From assembly GCA_020152595.1 (NCBI GenBank), contig JAIGNY010001437.1, forward strand, positions 1,771,501 through 1,835,500: a stretch of 64,000 nucleotides of DNA. The letters are read 5' to 3'. Source of the stretch: Chiridota heheva. Its lineage: Eukaryota > Echinodermata > Holothuroidea > Apodida > Chiridotidae. The position numbers and the translations under genes are program-made. The notes below the pieces were generated by a model. The model did not search any database, was not told the origin of the DNA, and saw only the letters and a list, made by a program, of their open reading frames with translations. Every line of letters begins with the position of its first letter. Within the stretch, counting starts at the first letter, position 1. Positions 1 through 13,904 of this stretch are shown one piece after another.

Positions 1-252
1 GTCAGTCTTCCTTCCAGGTAATATTCAAAAACAAATAATGTTAGCCTACTTAAATATTCTAACCTGATAATGTGATGCTTATTATTCCAAGATTATAAAT
101 GATCCAGTTCTGCGACGATAATAATATAGGTCAATTTGATGATTTCTTTTAAAGTTTTAAGTATGTAGGAGTTATGAGCTCATTAAAAGACGTTATACTG
201 TTATAGGCCTGACAGCTGTAAGATCCACTTTTATGATATATCGGCAGACAGT

Positions 253-611
253 TTAACCCTTTACTCTACCACGCGGCGATATTATCGCCGTTTTGGGTCA
301 CCGTTTTTGACTCCGCCTCCCAGGCGCATTTTCGAAAAAGTGCCAGTAGAGTAAGGGTTAATCAACCCGCGACAAGTGCGCCAACTCGAAAATATATGCG
401 CCATGATCCCAGTGGGTGGCCCAGCACCCAGCGGGTCACTGAAGCGGAACAAACCCGACTTTGCTGCCCGGAAGACAGGACCCTTCAATAATTAGCCTGT
501 GATTAAACTTTACTCTACCACACAGCGATATTATCGCTGTTTTGGGTGTCCCATCTTTGACTCCTCCCAGGCGCATTTTCAAAAAAAGTGCTGGTAGAGA
601 GTAAGGGTTCA
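253..611 (+). mobile_element. Composite MITE: unit - 140-bp spacer - unit, both units in direct orientation
   Basis: Two copies of the ~100-bp unit (257-357 and 508-607) flank a GC-richer spacer (362-502) that contains CAACCCGCGAC, CCCAGCGGGTC and GGAAGACAGGACCCTTCAA. The same spacer in the same arrangement recurs at 62750-63069, so the whole is a mobile composite. The right-hand TTAA here has decayed to TTCA. Confidence 0.7.
257..357 (+). mobile_element. piggyBac-like MITE, TTAA-flanked (left unit of the composite)
   Basis: This 101-bp unit has terminal inverted repeats (CCCTTTACTCTACCA at the left, CAGTAGAGTAAGGG at the right) and is flanked by TTAA at 253-256 and 358-361. TTAA targets and CCC-starting ends are hallmarks of the piggyBac superfamily. 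The core contains a palindrome, CGGCGATATTATCGCCG. There is no coding capacity; frames read through it are chance. Confidence 0.75.
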
Positions 612-1166
612 GGCAAAGATTGTTGATGATGGGGATTTCTGTCTCTATAACAGCCTCAATAATTAGCCTGTGATTAAACTTTACTCTACCACGCAGCGAT
701 ATTATCGCTGTTTTGGGTGTCCCATCTTTGACTCCTCCCAGGCGCATTTTCAAAAAGTGCTGGTAGAGAGTAAGGGTTAAGGCAAAGGTGTTGATGATGG
801 GGATTTCTGTCTCTATAACAGCCTCAATAATTAGCCTGTGATTAAACTTTACTCTACCACGCAGCGATATTATCGCTGTTTTGGGTGTCCCATCTTTGAC
901 TCCTCCCAGGCGCATTTTCAAAAAAGTGCTGGTAGAGAGTAAGGGTTAAGGCAAAGGTTGTTGATGATGGGGATTTCTGTCTCTATAACAGCCTCAATAA
1001 TTAGCCTGTGATTAAACTTTACTCTACCACGCAGCGATATTATCGCTGTTTTGGGTGTCCCATCTTTGACTCCTCCCAGGCGCATTTTCAAAAAAGTGCT
1101 GGTAGAGAGTAAGGGTTAAGGCAAAGATTTTCGATGATGGGGATTTCTGTCTCTATAACAGCCTCA
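484..1166 (+). repeat. 168-170-bp tandem array derived from the MITE composite (4 units)
   Basis: Units begin at about 484, 654, 822 and 992, each starting with TCAATAATTAGCCTGTG, and end at 1162. Each holds one MITE-type module (ACTTTACTCTACCAC to GTGCTGGTAGAG) plus a 60-bp linker with TTGATGATGGGGATTTC. Units differ mainly by one- to three-base indels in A-runs. Confidence 0.9.
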
Positions 1167-1314
1167 GTCAACGAAAATTCAAGTTGACTTTAATAATAAA
1201 TATCCACACAGTAAATGAATTAAGGCAGGTTCGGTAATTCTCGATGTAAAAGAATAAGTCACAGTTAATTGTAAATTGATAAAACCTCAACGATTTTCTT
1301 GAAAACAGTCTCTT

Positions 1315-2509
<1,195 letters not shown>

Positions 2510-3734
2510 AATTAAGCCGTAGCCATCCAGTAAATTTGCTCCCCCTCATAGTAAAAACGGTCCGCTAGGAAATTTGGGCCCCAGCCCTTCTTCTTTATGA
2601 AATTTGGAGACAACAACCTGTCCTCTTTTGCAAGAAAAAGCTCTTTTTCTCCCTTCACAGTAAAACTCTCTGCCGTTTTGCGTAAGGCACGCCTTGGTTT
2701 TTTTAGTGTATTATTTTTATTTTATCACTTTTTATCTTATCACTTCAGTACACAAAATTAATTGAAGGAACCGTACAGACACACCAGTAATTTACCTAGT
2801 AAAATTAGTCCAAAGGGGACCAAATTTACTAGACATTTGTTGGGAAATAAGGTCCGGGGGACCCAAATTTACAGGGGGGAAAATTTACTATCACACCGGC
2901 AAGAAATGAAAGTTGGAAATGGATTTTATTTTTAAAGGCCATCCTCCCCATTCATAAACCTAACATTGTTCTTAGATTACCTAATATTAGGTTATCATTT
3001 GTTTCTTTGTTTTTTTCTATTCTATTATAAATATAACAGAGAGTGATAAGCAAGGAATGATTTGAGATTATAGAGAAAAACGATATTGTGTTGGTATAGA
3101 TGTTCTTATCGTATGCATATTGCATTACTTCAGAGTCAAGAGTCGAGGTATAGTGTTCATATATCATATCATTCATGTACCTGTTTACCGTACCAGTAAC
3201 TAGTCTAAGCCTATTTTTGGTTTTTGAGGAAACGTATGCATGAGGATTGAAATTTGGGATTTATTGCCGTTACATACTAATGTTGCTAACGAGTAAAGTT
3301 AGGCCTAACGTTAACGTCTATAAAGCCTAACGTTACACCTTGGGCCAAAGTATTGTACCTGTAACGCAGAACATCTGCATGAAATTCCTGCTGGCCTGTG
3401 TGAATAGAAAGCTTGACCATTCCTTGCATGTTGCCTGCAAAATTACGGTGGATTTTGATCCATTGTTAGCCTAGGCGTTAAAGTGTAAAACCCAAGCCTA
3501 ACATTATAAGCTGAATCACCCAAGTGTACGTGTACCAGCAAAACGTAAAATGTCCAATCACGGGGCCTAGTGCTTTAAGAAAATTTGAATAAATATTTCT
3601 TCTAAAATTGTATGAATCGTGAAAGTGGAGTTAAGTTGACATTTGAAAATTGTCACAATTTTGTTAAACTTTTCTTAGGCCTAACGTTAGGTCTGCATAG
3701 GTGGGTAAAATCACATGAATGAAATTCTCGAGAT
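2510..3734. other. Non-coding spacer with scattered GCCTAACGTTA motifs
   Basis: No gene seen. The word GCCTAACGTTA or a close variant occurs at about 3302, 3328, 3492 and 3680. Around 2790-2890, fragments containing AAATTTACT recur three times. Both look like old, unclassified repeat debris. Confidence 0.5.
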
Positions 3735-3990
3735 CGGACATCCGGGAATGTTGTGGTTGCACGGCGCGACGTAACAATGCTTTTTTGACATCTCAAGCTT
3801 CAGTCAAAGGGGAAAATAAATAGTCAGTTATCATTGCAGTCAATGTGAGAAAAATCTATTTTTGTCATTTTTCAACAACTTCAGTTGAAGGGGAAAAGAA
3901 ACGGTCAATTATCATTGCAGTCAATGGGAGAAAATATATAATTTGTCATTTTTCGACAAATACTGGACAGAATTGGTAGTTTACAATATA
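3735..3990 (+). repeat. Dispersed repeat with an internal ~80-bp tandem duplication
   Basis: The word ATCATTGCAGTCAATG and its flanks (AAGGGGAAAA upstream, TTTGTCATTTTT downstream) occur twice, near 3830 and 3910. The left part (GGACATCCGGGAATGTTGTGG onward) recurs in inverted orientation at 56930-57085. Confidence 0.7.
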
Positions 3991-4064
3991 TGTATTTAAA
4001 AGATAAATACAGGAACACAAAGAGGAATAAACAGTTGCGAAAAGAATGGGCGGGAGGATTGTTG

Positions 4065-4618
4065 AAAGGATTAGTTCGGGGGTCGAGCGGGTTCGTCTTG
4101 TGTGAAAGAGGACTTTAAAATAAGCAAAAGAAGCATTTTTTTTCCGTTAAGGAGATTCTTCGGTTTAAAGTTCTGTCTCCTTTGTATAGAAACTTTTAAA
4201 AACAGACTATGTCAATCCTCAGATGCCTCAAAGTCTGTATGTATTTTATATAATATCCTGAGATTTTGTGGTTTAAATACCCATTGGATATGTCAGGAAA
4301 GCAGTAAAACTGAACCTAGGAAGGGTAATTATAATTGACCACCTGAAAAAGTTTGAGGGAAAATGATTTACATAGTAAACAAGTTAAATCAATGTTCTTT
4401 GAAATGCACTAACAATTGTTAAGAAAGTGAGTATTAGGGCGCCAACCTTCCATTGTAGACTTACCTCACCAGTCATTTCTACACAGATTAAGACAGATTT
4501 AAACTTGAATATCTCCTTAAGGGGATAAGATATTGAAGTAGTTTCTTCACTATTTTGTTTCTAAAAGGGTCCTCTTTTATATAGGATGAACTTGCATGAC
4601 CACCAAACTAATCATTTA
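4065..4618 (+). mobile_element. 550-bp long-terminal-inverted-repeat MITE, copy a
   Basis: It begins AAAGGATTAG and ends CTAATCATTTA. The ends are long imperfect inverted repeats: GAGGACTTTAAAATAAGC with TAAGGAGAT at the left answers ATCTCCTTAAGG and GTCCTCTTTTATAT at the right. The interior contains CCATTGGATATGTCAGGAA, shared with the copies at 17.0, 23.9, 44.5 and 52.9 kb. The short open frame at 4102-4338 is chance. No transposase. Confidence 0.75.
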
Positions 4619-5484
4619 CGACCCTTTTTGGTGTCAATTAAGGATGATTTATTTCTAAGTCTTGCCACCCTTTTGAAGGACTTTGATCTTGACTTTTTTT
4701 TTATTCGATCAAATACATGGACTTGATGTGGGCATGTCAATTGGTGCTAAATGCTAGGTGACAATTTGTTTGAGGCCTTTTAGGATTCGGCTAAGAAATT
4801 AATATCTTGTTTTGTGAAGAGGTTTTCCTACTTTAAAAGGACATGGGTGCACACACTAACTTCCTGGGGAGTTTTTTAAAAAGCTCCTGGTCGAAGAGTG
4901 ATGACGTCATTTTAGCAAGGTCGTGGGGATTTGGAAATAACACAGGTCTAAGTTTTGATACTCTTGTCGTTGAAAAATTCAAGTATTCATTAGAAATAAT
5001 TACGGTTGATTCGTGTCAAAGATTTCAGTACTATCACATGCATGAAAAGTGTGTTTGAATATTCTTGAGACTCAAAAAATATGCCCTCACATTTTCGCAG
5101 AGTGATCCTTTAAGCACAGTAGGGCGGGCAGGTCAGAATTTGATTTTGGGTGTCAAGAAAGGACGTCACAAATTTGTTTGAAGGAGAAATGGATATGGTT
5201 GGGACATGTATTTCGCGTTTCCTAGTGAGGGAACATTTTTCATCATAACGCCAATTTAGCTGTTTAGAGTCGAGTATTCGGTCATCCGGGTATTTTGAAC
5301 ATGCATGCGGAACAGCTTATCGGTAAAAACATGCAACGATTTGTACACAACTAATTGAGGCTTTAGCCTATATACGTACGCAAGATTCCTATGCTTTCAA
5401 ACTTCGAAAATATTTTTCGACATTTTCATCAAATTTGCAACAATTTCTTGCACAAATACCCAAGCAAACGTAGAGATTTAAAAG

Positions 5485-6540
5485 GGGTGTCGGAAGGAAG
5501 TTAGGGCAAAATCAGTGAGGCACTTTTATTATTTAAGGTTTCCAATGAGGATCTGAACCAAGAAGAAAGTATTTTAGTTCCATGTCAGGGAAGCAGAAGA
5601 TGTTTGAATCCAGATCCGAAGGGCACAGGAATTGAGGGGCACTTATTGGTGACTGACATATTTTGAAAGCATGTCAGGTACGACAACACAACTTGAGTGA
5701 CAATTTGTATTGTCCTCCCCTCCCCTTCCCTTCCCCCTTCCTCTCCCCTTCCCTTCCCTCCCCCTTCCTCTCCCCTTCCCTTGTCTAAACCTTCATCAGT
5801 CATAAAAGTGATCTTTCCCTTTTCTTTTTAACTTTGCAGCCACACAGATTGCAGATTTGTGAATTTTAGATCAAGATATTGAGAACCAAAAATCGTGAAA
5901 ATAGAAAAATTTCATACAGAGATCTATCAGTTTATAAGAATTGGGAAATTTATTGATCATAAGCAGATAAGTCTCAAATTCGTGAATATTTACATCACGA
6001 TTAATCAATTGTATCGATCATGATTCGGAATGTTTAATATCCAAACAATGTGAAAAGCAAATAAAAGGTCCTTAGAATGGCTTAGAAGGTATTTTTTTCC
6101 TTTCTGAGTTGCAAAAAATTATTGAACTCGGTAAATCAGTATAAATTATATTTGATAAGATTCAAAATCAAGTCTGCATTATCCAAATTCACACTACATC
6201 CCAATTTTCAGTGAGTCAGTGGTTAGGGCCTTCATTGTTTTGTTTTTTCCCCGGCAGCCCGGACAAATTAAAAGTGCCTTTTGTTTACATTTTGGTAGCC
6301 TGTATACATTTTCGACCGTTGCAAAGAAGGTGGAGAAGGCACGACACTGTATGGCAAGGGCCTGGGTATATATCGTAAGTTTGCCTTGGGTCCCATTTAA
6401 AAGATGCTCCAATAATACAAATTTGGGGTGGCCGGCACACCCATGGAAAGGATTTTTCTAAACAAAATTATACAGTTATAAGCGGAGAAAACTAGTTGCT
6501 AGATGTGAATGCTTTGCTTTTTCAGTATGACGCTATTATG
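5485..6540 (+). mobile_element. Unclassified ~1-kb dispersed repeat R1, copy 1
   Basis: Shared landmarks with 11.5-12.5 kb and 40.2-41.5 kb, in the same order: AGATGTTTGAAT, ACATATTTTGAAAGCATG, AAATTTATTGAT, ATCAATTGTAT, GCAAAGAAGGTG, AAATTTGGGGTGGC and AGATGTGAATGCTTTGC. No open frame is conserved between copies, so it is probably non-autonomous. The site of the future (TA)n expansion reads GGGTATATATCGTAAG here (about 6365). Confidence 0.7.
5716..5781 (+). repeat. Polypyrimidine minisatellite (CCCCTTCCCTTCC-type)
   Basis: About 66 bases of pure C/T, arranged as two ~36-bp near-identical units, inside R1 copy 1. R1 copy 3 has a C/T-rich stretch at the same relative place (40350-40385). Confidence 0.85.
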
Positions 6541-6714
6541 ACGTCATCACAAATAGTCGAATAATACTTCACAATAAAAATAGATCAAGGAGTTCATGTT
6601 TGTTTAACAATCTTGCGATTTTTTGTGGAGGGGAAGGGGGTGATGCTTCTAATAAATAGCTTTTGTTTTCTAAAAACTGCACATTCAGTAGACCTGTAGC
6701 CAGGAGTTTGATGA

Positions 6715-6930
6715 GGGGTTTCGTTTTTCGTATAAAAGGGAAAACAAATATTGAAATTCTGGGTGCTTATGATTTTTAGATTTCAAAATGGCACTTTAAA
6801 AACAAAAGGGGGTTGAAGAATTTGAACGGGGAGTTGTTATTCGTATAAAATGGCAAAAAACCTTGAAATTCCGGATGCTTATTATATTTTTAGATTTCAA
6901 GAGGGCACACTCTCAACAAAAAAGGTGTTC
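6715..6930 (+). repeat. Two-copy ~110-bp tandem duplication
   Basis: TTCGTATAAAA followed by TTGAAATTCYGGRTGCTTAT and TTTTTAGATTTCAA occurs at about 6727 and 6839. No coding content. Confidence 0.7.
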
Positions 6931-7126
6931 GTTCGCTCGGACAATCTTGTGTTCAATTTGCTGACGTGATGTGACACCATTAGGGTTACTACCTGGAGAG
7001 CTGTCGTCACAGGCGCAGAAAGCGGGGGCAAGAGTGGTGATCGCCCCAGATGAAAAACCGCGGGGAAAAGTATCATTTCGCCCCTTGCAGCAAAAAATGG
7101 GTAGAAAGAAATTTAAGATTGGCCTA

Positions 7127-7310
7127 AGTACGGGATCATGTAAAATTGCAATTATTTCGATCTAAAATTATGAGGCGGGGGCGGTTGGCAAAAGGCGGAA
7201 AGTTTGAATAATTTATATATTTGGCTCGGTCCGAAAATCTCAGCTTTCATTTGGCCTATGTAAAATTGCAATTGTTTTGATCTAAAATGATGGAACGGAG
7301 GAAGTGGGCA
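7127..7310 (+). repeat. Two-copy diverged tandem repeat
   Basis: TATGTAAAATTGCAATT followed by TTTTGATCTAAAATGATGG occurs near 7259, with a variant at 7138. The surrounding sequence to 7560 repeats the theme CTTTCATTTGGCCT or GCTTTCATTTGGC. Non-coding. Confidence 0.6.
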
Positions 7311-7913
7311 GTGGAGAAAGGGGTACAGGAAATATTGGCCCGAAGATTTTATTTGGCTTAATGATTAAAATCATAGTGCTTCCGGAACGTTGCTCCTGGG
7401 CTCCAATCAGGTATTTTGAATCCTTTACTTGTTTTATAATCACAACATATTTTCTTAAGTTTGCGTTTTTCGTCTGAATTAAATTTAATAGTCTATTTGG
7501 CCTAAGAAAATTATTTTTTTGTAAATTTCGACCGAATCTATGAGCTTTCATTTGGCTTTCTAATGAATACAATCGTTTGATCGTAGCACCATGTTCTGGC
7601 CCTCATCAGGTACGAATATTGAAAACTTAATTTAAATTGATTTAATTTTATGCCCACCCTTTCCCTTATGCTCCATATTCAACCCTGCCTTCCCATGGAA
7701 CAAATCTCTTTTCATTTCATTGCTATACCCAAAATGAAACATTTTCTGATTCAATGGTTTCCCTTATTTAGACATTTCCGAATAATAATCTACCATTTTG
7801 CAATTACTGAGCCCTGTTGGCCGAATACCCGGAGTCGAGCAGAATCATGCCCGACTCGGCTAGATATCTGGGTCATGCATACCCTCTCGACTCGGCATGA
7901 TGTTGAACAATAT

Positions 7914-8055
7914 GATTCGGTTATGATAGTACACATGCTATCACGAAACGCTTAATACGACCCGGACGAGAACACAGGTACGACGTACGGACAGACATAA
8001 CATCGACAACCAAGTCAATGTCCATGGTGCACTGGCGTGTCTACCCACCCCAGGC
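7914..8055 (-). mobile_element. SINE family S1, internally deleted fragment
   Basis: Reverse orientation. It holds the S1 body (GCGTTTCGTGATAGCAT, GTCGTACCTGTGTTCTCG and AACATCGACAACCAAGTC read on the plus strand as their complements). The AACTGGTTATCAAAGGCC module is deleted, so the body joins directly to GTGCACTGGCGTG. Confidence 0.8.
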
Positions 8056-8164
8056 AGCACGATGCTTGAGCACCGATCTTATATAGTCAGGCAGAGAAGC
8101 AGAATGTACTTTTTAAATCAGTGATTTGTCAGAATCACGCCCGATTCGGCTATATTTCCCGATA

Positions 8165-8530
8165 ATTAAAGGAAATTTCCTCCAAATCGAAAAACAGCCT
8201 TGAAATGGAAAAAAAATGTTTCGAAAATGGTAGAAAATTGCCCGAAAATGGAAGAAAATTGCCTGAAAATTAATTTAAGTTCCCGAAAATTCAAGAAAAG
8301 TTCCCGAAAATTAGCCAAAAGTACGATAAATTTCCCCAAAATTGAAAAACCTGCACGAAAAGTGAAAGAAATTGCCCAGAACTTAAGGAAAGCTCCTGAA
8401 TATTGAGAAACATTTCCCGAAAATTGGCCAAAAAATTCCCAAAAATAAAAATCCTGCTTGAAATTGAAGATAATTTTCTGACAAAGAAAATTGCCCGGAA
8501 ATTGAGAAAAGCTTCCAAAAATTGAAGATA
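8165..8530 (+). repeat. Degenerate tandem repeat of a CCCGAAAATTGA-type unit
   Basis: A loose 18-30-bp unit (GAAAATTGCCCGAAAATGGA and variants) repeats about 15 times. It leaves several frames open on both strands (phenylalanine-rich on the minus), which are artefacts. Related TTTCGGAAAA-type stretches occur at 34440-34570 and 42970-43100. Confidence 0.75.
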
Positions 8531-11510
8531 CCCCCCCCCCCATCACCCCGGGCCCCCCAAAGCCGCTGTGATGAAACCATTACATTACCAAAAGTTAACG
8601 CGCCCTCCCCCTGAGTAAGATGGTCCCGTGCTGCTATGTGCACCCTGATGGCAAAACTGCTCATAAAGCACGTCAGCACGTTATCACATCTTATCTGATT
8701 TGGCCTGGCCCCCTTGACATTTTATCCAGGCTCCTCCCTTGATCATTCTCTGATCTAAATAGTGCACCCGACATTTTACATCTCTGCCTTGACGGAGGTT
8801 GGAGCCAAAGTATGATGTTGTCAGCATCATGCCGAGTCGGGAAATAATTCTGATATTTATAGCTATGTATAGGGCATATGATTAAGAAATATCTATAATA
8901 TAAATAGTACATTTGATATTTCACATCTTTGCCGGACTATCATAGTGTCCCCCTCCACCTATCTCGTCTCGCAAGGCCATGAAAATAAGAAACAACTATT
9001 TTCCAAACATTTTCAAAGTATTCTAATTTAATTTTCCTACCATTTCTTTTCACATACCATGACGACGACGATGATGATGATGCAAAAAGGAAAGAAGAAC
9101 ATCCATGAAGAAGAGAGTTGCCATAGTCAAGACGAGACATAATGAAACAATGAACAAGCTGAATGAGGATTGGTTGCGGCAGATATTGCTTCATTTTAGT
9201 GATACTCCTTGGAAGAAATATGTTGGTACGATCAGGGAGCTGTTACTTTATCAGCTCCCTGGTACGATTGATTTAGCTTGTTTTAGTATTTTGTCTATCC
9301 AGGTTTTATTACGTAACTAAGAACGGATGTAAAACTTTTCGATCAATTTCACACCTGACAAGCTTTTACAGTATACTTGATATCGACAACTCAAAAGAGT
9401 GAAATATGCTGTGAGGGTTCAAGTGCTGCGCCACTCCCATTACTGATCTTTGTTTAAATAACAGTGAACCGTTATAAACATGCTTAAGTCTGACTGTGGG
9501 GGTAATTATCGAACCGGTCGATTTATTTTTAACTGAACAATGACGGGAAAAAAACTTTAATGAATTCTGAATCGTGGTTTAATTTTCAATAAGAACCAGG
9601 TCATATTCAGATCCTTGTAAAATATAATGCGCACAACTAGTGAGCTTTTCGAGTTCTTGTATGAGGAGCTGTTGACAACGCTCTGATCACGTTCTTGGAA
9701 CCTTATAGTAATGCCGACCGTGTCAAGGGCGTGACTTTCATGGCGGTTACCCTCCCAAGCCCAATATTGCAAAAAGATTTGTCGAACGACAAAAATGGCC
9801 CATTCATTAAATGTTTATTAAATGTATAAGGACAGCTTGCGACATCATTTTGTGATATTTCCCATGATCCTTTGCTATCCTAACGTCAAAACCTAATGCA
9901 ATGCTACATTTTTCAAATTTGAAATACGTCTGGGTAAAATATCTTTGTTAAGGGAAACTTTAAACTTATGAAAATACCTTCATTACTGTTATGGCTACAA
10001 CTTTTCCACTCCAATTTCATATGTGCTTTACGCCGTTTTCCAAATGATAGATGAAATAGACAATAGAGCTAGGCTTTTAGGCGCGAAACGGCCATTTTGA
10101 AAAATCTAATGTTTTTTAACACAATGATTTTTAATACTGCAGGTAGATAAATTAGAAACTATGACATTGTGTTGCAACATCTGAACAATATGGCTGCATG
10201 ACAACAATGTTCTTGTGTTTTATAAATGCTCCTATTAATAGGCATGCTTCTGGACTGATATTAATCCATAAAAGAGACTCTTAAAGCTCAACTAGAAAGT
10301 CAAACAAAAACAATGGCAAGGAAACTATTTCTAAAAGACAGTATAACAAAAGAAAGGTTTAGAGGTGATATAATCATCAATTAGATGTCAAAAAGTAAGT
10401 GCTATCGATTGAGTATAGGTAACAGTTAAAAATAGAGTGTTAGAAATATTCACGCTCAAATTACTCTATAGGTCTTATTGTTATACTAATCTGAATAGCT
10501 CAGCACTCGAGTTTGTGTGATGTCAGACTCTCAGAGACACCGACAAAGGTTTAAGATTGGGGGCCAGGACCAATGTTGGCAAACGAGGCCTGTCTAATTG
10601 AAGATTATTGCTTTGCACTTATTCAAGCCAATGATCACGACCCAAGCGTTTGGGTCTGTCTGGTTATGTTTTTATGGTAAAAAGAGATGAACATATATCC
10701 GTAATTTCACAGTTCAGAACTTTAATTTTATTTAATTTCTTTGATACATTCAGGAAAATAGCCGGTATGAACCGCTGTATTACAAACAGACAAAAGAACA
10801 AATTAATCATGCTACGGAGTTGCTTTGAGTGTTATAGAAAAAAATGTTTTTTCGTAACTTTTCATAGGAAAGAGAAAACATTTAGTAACATATTAGTACA
10901 AAAATCATGTTGATATGTTATATCTACTAGGAGATAATCAAATTTTAAGGTTCACAAAATATGTCAATAAACGAATAGGAAAAGGTTCAGTATGACATCA
11001 CAGCAACACATTCTCCCACAAAATTTATGTATTTCATTCAAAATCATTCCTTTTTTGTTTGTAAAACCTGCTAGAAAAATAAATTGATGAAAGTTAGAGG
11101 AAAATATATACATTGCCATATATACTCTACTTCAATAAGTTTGGAAAATTATTCTAATCATACAGAAACAACCAATTCACATTCAAAGAAATAAATAAAC
11201 ATCTGCATTGGATTTGTCTCTATGACTCATCAAACACGAATTCAGCATACTGTACAAAAACTTTAAATTGCAATTGGGAAATCTTTAAAAATCTATATCC
11301 CCTGAACGGTATATGATATCAACCTGATTTTTGTACCAAATTGGCTCTAACAAGTATGCTTTTTCAAATTAAATGTTACAATAAACCATGGGAATATTCT
11401 TTAAACTTTTGTCATTCGCAAAATGCACTGAAAATTTTTTGATTTACAAGTCCTCGTGGATGTGGATATCCGTTTGTCTTTCAATGTTGTTGGTCGACTA
11501 TCAACCAATG
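8531..11510. other. Spacer without a supported gene
   Basis: Contents: a C-run at 8531-8541; (GAC/GAT)n-like stretch at 9060-9082; a 10-bp hairpin at 9233-9261; otherwise AT-rich unique-looking sequence. None of the open frames has a recognisable domain or splice context. Confidence 0.5.
9225..9269. repeat. Small perfect hairpin flanked by direct repeats
   Basis: CAGGGAGCTG (9233-9242) and its exact complement CAGCTCCCTG (9252-9261) enclose a 9-nt loop. GGTACGAT lies immediately on both sides as a direct repeat. It may be the footprint of a tiny element or a structured RNA; no further evidence. Confidence 0.6.
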
Positions 11511-11514
11511 TTTG

Positions 11515-12475
11515 ACACCCATGAGCAGGGCGTAAGAAGGATCACCTCTCGGAAAGGGGACAGAGGCGGCGGAAGATGTTTGAATTTGGAGGCAGACGAT
11601 CTGAGGGGCACTTTCCAACTGTCGTATTTTCAAAGCAAGTAGCACATCAGTAGAGCTTTATATGGTGACCCCCCCCTTCCTCCACCGGAAATTTTTTCAA
11701 CTTGTTTTGGTCCGAAAATTACCGATAACCCATTTTTTCTTCTTTTGAAAAATTTACAGCTTAAAAGATTCAAGATATTTTGGTCCAAAATTCGGTACAA
11801 TAGAACAAATTTATACCAAAATTTATAGATCATTAGTCTTGCAATTGGATGGATTTAGACTTATCATGATTAGCCAATTGTATTGGTCGTGAATTGGAAT
11901 ATATCTAATGTCGGTGGTCTAAATAAGGTGAAAACTAAGCAAATAAGGGGTCCTTATTGAGGCTATAATTTTTTGGTGAAATTAAATGTAACTCGGTATA
12001 TCAGCAGGGCAATAAATTAGACCAGATGGCCCAACTTCACACCGTCTTCAGCGAGTCGGTCAGTCAGTGGCAGAACCAAACTTTAAGGCGCTTTAACGAT
12101 TGAAATTTGTGGTATTTTGCTTGATGTTTGTCTTACTTTTTTTCTGGTTTTCAATATGTCAATAAATAGACCAATTATATTAGGGGGATTTCAATATATT
12201 TTGATCTAACACTTTTTTGTCTCTGTCTGTAAAGGGACACCTTTTAATCTTTACAAAGGAAATGGGAAAGGGCATGTCAGTTTATGTCATGAAAATGACC
12301 CGTGTCCAAATAATAAGTTTTGCCCTGCATGGCCCATTTTAAAGATGCCTCACTATCGAAATTTGGGGTGGCTCACACAGTCTAGAAAAGTCATATTTTT
12401 ACAGTTTTTACAAATTATAAGTGGGGAAAACAAAGGTAGGTAGACTGGTAGAGGTAAAGGCCTTTTAAGCATTAA
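11515..12475 (+). mobile_element. R1 repeat, copy 2
   Basis: Aligns with R1 copies 1 and 3 through AGATGTTTGAAT, AGCAAATAAGGGGTCC, TCTTCAGCGAGTC, AAATTTGGGGTGGCTC and ATTATAAGTGGGGAAAAC. It lacks the TATATA core at the position that expanded in copy 3, reading CCGTGTCCAAATAATAAG instead. Confidence 0.65.
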
Positions 12476-13030
12476 CAAGTCCAATATGTAGGGTGCCGGG
12501 CCCCAAATTTGTCTTTAGCGGAAATTTATAATTTCATGCTCAAAGCGCATAAAATTTCACAATCTTATTCTTTTTAGCGCAATATTTGTTTTACCATCTT
12601 TAATAAAAAAATCAGATTTCTTTGAAGGAAAAGTTTTCCAATGTTTCAAAGGACAGGTTCCTTCCATAGAAAAGGCCTGAACTTTGACTTTAGGGGGAAA
12701 TTTAGAATATTGCCGGTTACCAACAGAAAAACTGCCGTGGGTAACTTAGTTATCTATCCAACGTTGTTAATTCGGAAAGCTTCTTCAATTTTAGGGAATT
12801 CTCCTTAAATTTTTGGGAAATCTCCTCCAATAATTTACTTTATTTTAAATAAAATTTCTACAATTTTAACTTCACATTTTAGAAACTTAAAGGCAGCAAT
12901 TTTCAGAGCGATTTTTCCTTATCTGTTTATATTGAACGCAAATTGGACAACAAATTTTCTATTTCCCAAAAAACATCTGCTTTTACTACATAAAGTCATT
13001 CAGGGGGTCCCCTTATATTAGTTACTCGAA

Positions 13031-13592
<562 letters not shown>

Positions 13593-13904
13593 AATCAAAC
13601 ATATTCCACGGTTCCTCCGCACAAGAAATGCTTTTTTGTTCTGTAAAATCGCATTAGTATTGAGGAAGAGAGTTCGCTATACTCTGCCATGTGGTTTGCT
13701 GGGTTCAACAATACCCAGCCACACAGAGCCTCCCGACGCACCTACTCCACACTAACTTATCAGAGTGACGCCGCCACACTCCCATACAGAACCAGATCTC
13801 CACGCTGACGTTAATATGGAAAAGCATTGAAGTTTCGATCTATAACTGTCTAACATTCTAACAGCTGTAAAATGTAAGAATAGTAGGATTTTTGAGATAC
13901 TTAC

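Noticed and set aside
282..921. Repeat-protein frames (KMRLGGVKDGTPKTAIISLRG units)
   Set aside because: They read through the minus strand of the MITE-derived tandem array.
5585..5803. Gly/Glu/Arg-rich minus-strand frame
   Set aside because: Complement of the polypyrimidine minisatellite in R1.
8166..8679. Phe/Ser-rich frames on the minus strand
   Set aside because: Read through the degenerate CCCGAAAATTGA repeat; no domain.
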